DNA from: Chloroflexi bacterium RBG_16_72_14
GTDB taxonomy: Bacteria; Chloroflexota; Limnocylindria; Limnocylindrales; CSP1-4
DNA length: 21,521 nucleotides
Assembly (NCBI GenBank): GCA_001797035.1
Contig: MGOE01000134.1
Span: 2,554 to 24,074, forward strand
Direction: 5' to 3'
Part shown: positions 17,240-21,521 of the stretch, piece after piece
Position numbering within the stretch: position 1 is the stretch's first letter
How the letters are laid out: every line of letters starts with the position of its first letter
Translations under genes and position numbers: made by a program
Notes under the pieces: generated by a model
What the model was told of the DNA's origin: nothing
The model's input: the letters and a program-made list of their open reading frames with translations, nothing else
Database searches by the model: none

Positions 17240-17788
17240 CTACGCCTTCACCGTTCGGCGGACCACGGACGGCGTCGCCTGCGTCGGGGCATGCGTCTGC
17301 TCCATGTGGCGGACCCCGCCGCCGGGGGACCGGGCGGCGTCGTCGGCCAGGTAGAAGTCCTTGCGCAGCGGGAAGCTCGTGTAGTCGGGCGGCATGTAGA
17401 TCCGCCGCAGGTCACGGTTGCCCTCGAAGATGATCCCGAACATGTCGTATGTCTCGCGCTCCATCCACTCCGCGCCCGGCCACAGCCCGGTGAGCGTCGG
17501 GATCCGCGGATCGTCGCGGGGCATGCCGTCCGCGACCACGCGCAGCCAGTCCGGCGTGGTGGCCGACCACAGGTGGAACACGACCTGCATGTGGGTGCCG
17601 GTGTCCACGCCCGCCAGGTCCGCGAGGATCTCGAAGCCGAGCGTCGGGTCGTCGTGGAGCTCGCGCATGACCTCGGGCACGTCCGCGGGCCGGATCCGGA
17701 TCTCGGTCTGGTCGTGGCGCTGGCGGACGGGCCCGGTCAGGCGGTCGCCGAAGCGCGCCTCGAGGCGCCTGCGGAGGCTCCGGTCCAT
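17240..17788 (-). CDS. nuoC: NADH-quinone oxidoreductase subunit C (30-kDa-type)
   Basis: 182 residues. The 30-kDa signature is clear: ERETYDMFGIIFEGNRDLRR (110-129), then PLRKDFYL (140-147), close to the family consensus EREvyDlFGI.FeGhpdLRRil...PLRKDfpL. The N-terminal half is the alpha/beta domain (about 26-100). A tail of about 35 polar residues after the last motif is not typical and looks disordered. The subunit has no cofactor and packs on NuoD in the peripheral arm. The ATG was chosen two bases after the nuoB stop; a GGAGGA lies 9 bases upstream. The frame continues upstream through nuoB without similarity. Confidence 0.95.
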   Translation of the reverse strand: MDRSLRRRLEARFGDRLTGPVRQRHDQTEIRIRPADVPEVMRELHDDPTLGFEILADLAGVDTGTHMQVVFHLWSATTPDWLRVVADGMPRDDPRIPTLTGLWPGAEWMERETYDMFGIIFEGNRDLRRIYMPPDYTSFPLRKDFYLADDAARSPGGGVRHMEQTHAPTQATPSVVRRTVKA

Positions 17789-17790
17789 GC

Positions 17791-18555
17791 CTAGACGTCC
17801 TCCGGCACGGTGGGTCCGACCGTCCGCCCGGGCCACTGCCCGCGGCGCTCCTTGACCAGCTGGCCGAGCTTCATCATCCCGTAGATCAGGCCCTCGGGAC
17901 GGGGCGGGCAGCCGGGCACGTACACGTCCACGGGCATGACCCGGTCGATGCCCTCGATCGTGGCGTAGCTCCGCTTGTAGCGGCCGCCCGAGCAGGTGCA
18001 GTCGCCCATCGCCACGCACCACTTCGGCTCCGGCATCTGCTCCCACAGGCGGACGAGGGGGCCGGCCATCTTGGTGGTCAGCGTGCCGGCGACGATCAGC
18101 ACGTCCGCCTGGCGGGGCGAGGCGCGGAACGGGAACATGCCCCAGCGGTCCATGTCGTTGCGCGATGTCGCCGCGGACATCATCTCGATCGCACAGCAGG
18201 CGAGGCCCGACAGCAGGGGCCACAGGCTGTTCATGCGGATCAGGTCGAGGACCAGGTCGGCCTTGGTGGGGATGACGTCGAGCGCGCCCCAGCGCGCGTC
18301 GTCCCTGATGAGCAGGGGCGATCCCTCGAGCTCGCGCAGGTGCGTGTGCTCGGTCGGCAGCCCGCCGCCGTAGGCCTCGGGACGCGTGGACGCCCACAGG
18401 GTGTTGGGGACGACGATCGGCTGTGCAATATCCCGCGGCGCCGTGGTGACCAGTGCAGAGGGACGCTGGCCGGCCTCGCCGTCCGTCCCGGTGCCGCCTG
18501 CCGGCCCGACGCCGGGATCCCGGATCTCGTCCGGGCCGCCGGGGGTCATTTCCAT
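17791..18555 (-). CDS. nuoB: NADH-quinone oxidoreductase subunit B (cluster N2)
   Basis: 254 residues with a long N-terminal extension; the conserved core begins near residue 95. LACCAIEMM (118-126) gives the tandem cysteines C120 and C121, GDCTCSGGRYKRSY gives C186 and VYVPGCPPRPEGL gives C216. Together these are the four ligands of the terminal [4Fe-4S] cluster N2, which reduces quinone. An additional C188 lies two residues after C186, in a segment that more often reads GxCASSGG. The first 90 residues are Gly/Pro-rich and then polar, with no recognised domain. The ATG at 18555 is preceded by a GGGGG tract; a second in-frame ATG at 18549 would make a 4-base ATGA overlap with nuoA and is equally plausible. 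Confidence 0.96.
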   Translation of the reverse strand: MEMTPGGPDEIRDPGVGPAGGTGTDGEAGQRPSALVTTAPRDIAQPIVVPNTLWASTRPEAYGGGLPTEHTHLRELEGSPLLIRDDARWGALDVIPTKADLVLDLIRMNSLWPLLSGLACCAIEMMSAATSRNDMDRWGMFPFRASPRQADVLIVAGTLTTKMAGPLVRLWEQMPEPKWCVAMGDCTCSGGRYKRSYATIEGIDRVMPVDVYVPGCPPRPEGLIYGMMKLGQLVKERRGQWPGRTVGPTVPEDV

Positions 18556-18902
18556 GTGAGCACCCCCTTGCGCCAGGCGTAGGCCAGGCCCACCAGCAGG
18601 ATCACCACGAACACCAGCATGCTCACGAAGCCGGCCAGTGCCAGGTCCCGGAACACCAGCGCCCAGAGGTAGATGAAGATCACCTCGATGTCGAAGGCGA
18701 CGAACATCAGGGCGTAGATGTAGAACGAGATGCCGAACCGGGCGTGGGTGTCGCCGTAGGTGTCGATCCCGGACTCGTACGGGTAGCCCTTGTGGCGATC
18801 ACCCCGGGTGCGGTGGGTGATCAGCCACGAGAGCCCGATCGTCAGGAAGACGAACGAGACGCCCGCAACGGCGAACCCGACGACGTACCAGATGCCGGTC
18901 AC
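18546..18902 (-). CDS. nuoA: NADH-quinone oxidoreductase subunit A
   Basis: 118 residues and three TM helices, typical of NuoA/ND3. The loop YESGIDTYGDTHARFGISFY (42-61) is the flexible TM1-TM2 loop near the quinone channel; the usual Cys of YECG is Ser here (S44). MFVAFDIEVIFIYLWA (66-81) carries the conserved acidic pair D71 and E73 of TM2. The GTG start is preceded by GAGG six to seven bases upstream. It is the first nuo gene, with a 182-base upstream gap containing a candidate promoter, and its stop overlaps nuoB. Confidence 0.96.
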   Translation of the reverse strand: MTGIWYVVGFAVAGVSFVFLTIGLSWLITHRTRGDRHKGYPYESGIDTYGDTHARFGISFYIYALMFVAFDIEVIFIYLWALVFRDLALAGFVSMLVFVVILLVGLAYAWRKGVLTWK

Positions 18903-19008
18903 GAGATCCTCGGTGTCGAGCGGGGCCGACGGTGATGTGCTCGGGCCCGTTCGCGGTGAATGATCCTGGGCGTGCCGCCGCCCCCGCTCGGGGCAGCTCG
19001 GCTCCAGC

Positions 19009-19014
19009 ATTCTA
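19009..19014 (-). promoter_or_regulatory. Candidate -10 box (TAGAAT) of the nuo operon
   Basis: TAGAAT on the minus strand, about 106 bases before the nuoA GTG, is the best TANNNT match in the 182-base gap 18903-19084. The leader it predicts (about 100 bases) contains a small CCCC-GAGC-GGGG hairpin (18982-18993). No good -35 hexamer is visible at 17-18 bases; that position is occupied by a palindrome. The rest of the gap shows no gene. Confidence 0.35.
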
Positions 19015-19017
19015 GCA

Positions 19018-19052
19018 GTGGCCGCCGGCGCGGCGACCCGGCCCGGCGCCAC
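19018..19052. repeat. Imperfect palindrome upstream of the nuo -10 box
   Basis: GTGGC and GCCAC form the ends, and inner CCGGC/GCCGG arms give a stem of about 10 base pairs with one bulged G. It lies between the methyltransferase stop and the candidate nuoA -10 box, covering the -35 region. It could be an operator or a weak terminator; no T-run follows on the minus strand. High GC makes chance palindromes common. Confidence 0.4.
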
Positions 19053-19084
19053 GGCGAACGGGCGGCCTCCGCCTCCGCGAGCCC

Positions 19085-20296
19085 TCAGGCGCCCGGCCGG
19101 GCGAGGCGGCGGAGCGCCGGGAGCCCGGTGCCGGGCGGCAGGCCGCGGCCGAGCACGAGCACGCGGAAGCCACCCATCCCGCGCGTGTCCATCAGGCGCA
19201 CGAGCGCGGACCGGAGCGCCAGCGCGTCCTCGAGCGAGGTGTCGGCCCGCAGGTAGGCGCCGGTAAGCTCCGCCGACCCGGTGGCCGCGAGGAGCTCCGC
19301 CTGGGTCGTCTCGCCGACCGCATGCAGGCCGGCGCGCGCGGCCGCGATCCGGACGGCGGCGAGGTCCACGGTCGCGGTCAGGTCCTGGCGGCCGACGTGC
19401 CGGAACGGATCGCCGCCCACCGCGTGTCGGGCGAAGGCGCGCAGCGTCCCGTCGCGCCGCACCGGGGAGTGGAGTGTCGTCGGCTCCTCCGCGTAGTCCA
19501 CGAGGATCACCACGCCGCGGGCAAGGTGGCGGGTGGCGTCGGTGAGCCAGCCGTCGAGGGCGAGGCAGATCTCCGTCACCTGGCCCTCCTCCAGCACGAC
19601 GCGCTCGGCCTCGAGGCGGGCGGCCAGGTCCGGCGTCGTGAGCGGGCCCTCCACGTGGACGAACCGCCCCTCCTCCACGCCAACCAGGAGCTCGCGCAGG
19701 CCGCTCCGACGGCCGACGACCCGGTGGACCGGGAGCGCGTCGAGGACCTCGTTCGCCACCACGGCGCCGGTCTCGGCGGCGTCCGGCGGCGCCGCGTCCC
19801 CCGCGAGGAGCCCGGCCAGCCCCCAGGCGGCGAGGCGGTCCCGGAAGGCGGTCAGCCGCTCCTGCTCCCGCTCGAGCGGGCGGTACGGGACCGCGGCGAG
19901 CATCGGCGAGCCGAGGTCGCGCAGGCCGCCGAGCAGGACCGCCGCCAGCGCCCCTGTGCCGGCCCCCGGCTCCGTGATCGTGAACGGATCGGGGCGACCG
20001 AGCTCGTCCCACGCCTGCTCCAGGAGGCGGCCGAGGGCGGCGCCGAAGATCGGGTGCGCCTCGGGGGCGGTGAGATAGTCGCCCGCGCGGCCGGGGCCGG
20101 GCGCGGGGCGCCGGTAGTAGCCGTGCCCCGGCTCGTACAGGGACCGGTCCATGAACCGCGCGAAGGTGATCGGCCCGGAGGTCTCGATCTCTTGCCGCAG
20201 GCGCGCGACCAGCGCCTCGTCCTCGCCCACGGCCTCGGGGTCCGGCAGCGTCTCGCGGCGGAAGCCGGGCTCCAGATTCGGGCGGTCGTCGTCCAC
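19085..20296 (-). CDS. MidA/NDUFAF7-family SAM-dependent methyltransferase (complex I assembly factor candidate)
   Basis: 403 residues from the chosen GTG. Family blocks in order: GPITFARFMDRSLYEPGHGY (41-60), GDYLTAPEAHPIFG (72-85), the SAM-binding loop EPGAGTGALA (109-118), VVANEVLDALPVHR (179-192), VILVDYAEE (263-271) and the late segment DPFRHVGRQDLTATVDLA (296-313). This is the COG1565 type, which includes mitochondrial NDUFAF7, the protein arginine methyltransferase that symmetrically dimethylates an arginine in NDUFS2 during complex I assembly. The gene is directly upstream of nuoA on the same strand, so NuoD is the likely substrate. An upstream in-frame ATG at 20437 would overlap the previous gene by 120 bases and adds residues without family similarity. 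The GTG at 20296 begins 20 bases after that gene's stop. The exact start is uncertain. Confidence 0.88.
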   Translation of the reverse strand: MDDDRPNLEPGFRRETLPDPEAVGEDEALVARLRQEIETSGPITFARFMDRSLYEPGHGYYRRPAPGPGRAGDYLTAPEAHPIFGAALGRLLEQAWDELGRPDPFTITEPGAGTGALAAVLLGGLRDLGSPMLAAVPYRPLEREQERLTAFRDRLAAWGLAGLLAGDAAPPDAAETGAVVANEVLDALPVHRVVGRRSGLRELLVGVEEGRFVHVEGPLTTPDLAARLEAERVVLEEGQVTEICLALDGWLTDATRHLARGVVILVDYAEEPTTLHSPVRRDGTLRAFARHAVGGDPFRHVGRQDLTATVDLAAVRIAAARAGLHAVGETTQAELLAATGSAELTGAYLRADTSLEDALALRSALVRLMDTRGMGGFRVLVLGRGLPPGTGLPALRRLARPGA

Positions 20297-20316
20297 GAGC
20301 GTGATCGTACGGCCGC

Positions 20317-21405
20317 CTAGCGACGGCGGCGCTCCTGGCGGAGCGCGAGCCGGAGTCCCGGGCCGACCAGCGAGTGACCACCGAGCAGGATCGGGACCGG
20401 CGACTCGCCCGCAGCGGCGGTCAGGGCGCGGAGCCATGGGTCGGCGATGGCGTCCGCGAGCAGGAGGTCGCTGGCAAAGCGGTCCTCGGCCGGGGGCCAG
20501 GCGCGCTCGTCGGCGCCCAGGCGGTGGGCGAGCAGGACGCGGGAGTCGACCAGTGCGCCGTCCGCGAGCCCCGCGATCAGGCGGCCGATGCCGTCCGGCC
20601 CGTCCCGGTCGAGCAGCTCCCCGAGGACGCTCCGCGGCGGGCGGCGGTTCGGACGCCCCAGGGCGGCGGCGGCGTTCGCGGTCCGCAGGCCGCGCTCCTC
20701 GACGAGCACCCGGGTCCGCGACCGGGTGTGGCGCTCCAGCCAGCGGAGGTCCATGGCGGATGTCCGTCCCGCGACGAGGAGCTCGGCCAGCGGGTCGGCG
20801 GCCAGCCGCCGGAGCGCCACGAGGCGCGCCCGGACCGGCGCGGCCACGTCGTCCGCGGGCATCGGCAGCTCCGGCGCTCCGCGGACGCCCTCGAGCAGGA
20901 GCAGGTCCAGCGGCGAGTCCACGTCGACCGCCAGTCGGCGGCGGGCGGCCAGGTCCCGCACGACCACCCCGGCTTCCTCGGCCAGCCAGCGCGGGAGCGC
21001 GTTGTCCGACGGGAGGTCGGGCAGCTCGCTGAGGACCTCGCTCGCCCGGGCGATCGCGACGGCGTCGGCAGAGTAGCGCTGGTTGGCGAGGGCATGTTGC
21101 TCGGAGGAACTGGCCGCCCCGACCAGCGCCCGCCGGTCGCCCACCGTGGCGAGGGGGATCGCGCCGGCGCCCAGCACGACCAGCCCCGCGGGCGCGAGCT
21201 CCTCGACCAGCCGGCGGAGCCGGGCGCCGAATGGGGTATCGTCGGGCGGCTCCCGCCGCACGATCACGGTCGTGGCGCCGGCGGCCGCGAAGCCCTCGCG
21301 GTGATGCTCGGCGAGCGCGGTTCGGGCGGCATCGAGCACGCGCTCGAGCGGGCCCGCGTCGGGCGCGATCTCGGGGGCGAGGACCAGGACGGTGACCGGG
21401 GTCAT
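20317..21405 (-). CDS. Hypothetical protein, possible MobA/CofC-like nucleotidyltransferase fold
   Basis: 362 residues, soluble, with no signal or TM segment. I do not recognise the family. The N-terminal half looks like a Rossmann-type alpha/beta domain: TVLVLAPEI (5-13), an amphipathic helix, ATTVIVRREP, GLVVLGAGAIPLATVGDRRA (74-93), and VDVDSPLDLLLLEG (159-172). The last two loosely resemble the substrate-site and D-x-DTPxDL segments of CofC/MobA-like NTP transferases, but the usual signature Gly/Lys loop at the N-terminus is missing. The C-terminal half contains RTSAMDLRWLERHTRSRTRV and ends with PILLGGHSLVGPG, which I cannot place. It is followed after 20 bases by the MidA-like gene and is divergent from folK. 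The ATG has no Shine-Dalgarno sequence but a TAGACT box 9 bases upstream. The gene is real (strong coding character); the fold guess is weak. Confidence 0.75.
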   Translation of the reverse strand: MTPVTVLVLAPEIAPDAGPLERVLDAARTALAEHHREGFAAAGATTVIVRREPPDDTPFGARLRRLVEELAPAGLVVLGAGAIPLATVGDRRALVGAASSSEQHALANQRYSADAVAIARASEVLSELPDLPSDNALPRWLAEEAGVVVRDLAARRRLAVDVDSPLDLLLLEGVRGAPELPMPADDVAAPVRARLVALRRLAADPLAELLVAGRTSAMDLRWLERHTRSRTRVLVEERGLRTANAAAALGRPNRRPPRSVLGELLDRDGPDGIGRLIAGLADGALVDSRVLLAHRLGADERAWPPAEDRFASDLLLADAIADPWLRALTAAAGESPVPILLGGHSLVGPGLRLALRQERRRR

Positions 21406-21414
21406 GCGCCCCCG

Positions 21415-21420
21415 AGTCTA
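21415..21420 (-). promoter_or_regulatory. Candidate -10 box (TAGACT) for the 21405 gene
   Basis: TAGACT read on the minus strand ends 9 bases before the ATG at 21405, the same spacing as TAGGAT before the sortase-like gene. It would give a near-leaderless transcript that could run on through the methyltransferase and nuo genes. It lies in the 36-base gap shared with divergent folK. No -35 element is seen. Confidence 0.35.
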
Positions 21421-21441
21421 CCGACGCGGAGGTGACGGACC

Positions 21442-21521
21442 GTGGGCCGGGTGCGGGCGTACGTCGGGCTCGGGGCGAACGTCGGGGACGCCGAGGGTAC
21501 GCTGGCCGCCGCGGTGCACGC
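21442..21521 (+). CDS. folK: 2-amino-4-hydroxy-6-hydroxymethyldihydropteridine pyrophosphokinase (start only)
   Basis: The first 26 codons are inside the window; the gene runs off the end. RAYVGLGANVGDAEGTLAAA matches the N-terminus of HPPK (A-Y-I-G-L-G-S-N-L-G-D, then a leucine/alanine helix), the folate-pathway enzyme that transfers pyrophosphate from ATP to the pterin alcohol. The GTG at 21442 has an excellent GGAGGTGA (21428-21435) six bases upstream, so this start is preferred to the in-frame GTG at 21451. Only the N-terminus is visible, but the motif is specific. Confidence 0.8.
   Translation, partial: MGRVRAYVGLGANVGDAEGTLAAAVH

Noticed and set aside
14290..17354. Two long plus-strand open frames opposite nuoH, nuoD and part of the chimera
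   Set aside because: Composition (Asp/Glu/His/Arg/Gln-rich) and lack of any domain show antisense shadows of conserved nuo genes.
9979..18976. Near-repeat AATGNTCCTGGGCGTG at about 9979 and 18959, upstream of nuoJ and nuoA
   Set aside because: A 16-base match with one mismatch is expected by chance many times in a window this GC-rich; no further similarity around it.

Overview
This is a very GC-rich, almost fully coding window with short gaps, GTG starts and start/stop overlaps. It looks like a free-living aerobic bacterium from a high-GC lineage. The complex I gene content and the Pro/Ser/Thr-linker surface proteins would fit a Chloroflexota (Limnocylindria-like) or deep actinobacterial genome, but no marker here fixes the taxonomy. 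I see no RNA gene, insertion sequence, CRISPR array or phage gene. No gene-free stretch exceeds 182 bases.

Layout. 1-2371 (+): the 3' part of a DHA2-type MFS exporter, overlapping a CorA-like channel gene with a GMS instead of GMN signature. 2379-3902: a divergent pair, a sortase-fold protein with Ser at the catalytic Cys position (-) and a membrane-anchored TlpA-like thioredoxin (+). 3965-18902 (-): a complete 13-gene nuo operon read in the order A-B-C-D-H-(I'/E')-F-(G/GltD/I'')-J-K-L-M-N. 19085-21405 (-): an NDUFAF7/MidA-type methyltransferase and an unrecognised protein just upstream of nuoA, possibly on the same transcript. 21442-end (+): the start of folK.

The membrane arm (A, H, J, K, L, M, N) and the quinone module (B, C, D) look complete, so the enzyme should be a proton-pumping quinone reductase. 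The electron-input module is strongly remodelled. (i) NuoF keeps its FMN motif but has lost the acidic NADH-site loop and one of the four Cys ligands of cluster N3. (ii) NuoE is reduced to its N-terminal helical part, without the [2Fe-2S] N1a domain, and is fused behind the first half of NuoI. (iii) NuoG has lost its molybdopterin-like domain and instead carries a GltD-type FAD/NAD(P)H oxidoreductase, several Fe-S motifs and, at its C-terminus, a segment resembling the second half of NuoI. (iv) NuoH has an insertion of about 70 residues with two extra hydrophobic segments. I infer that electrons enter through the GltD-like FAD domain (NADPH is plausible) rather than, or in addition to, NuoF. 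This is the most interesting system in the window. The adjacent MidA-like methyltransferase is a natural assembly factor for it, because NuoD keeps the arginine that human NDUFAF7 methylates.
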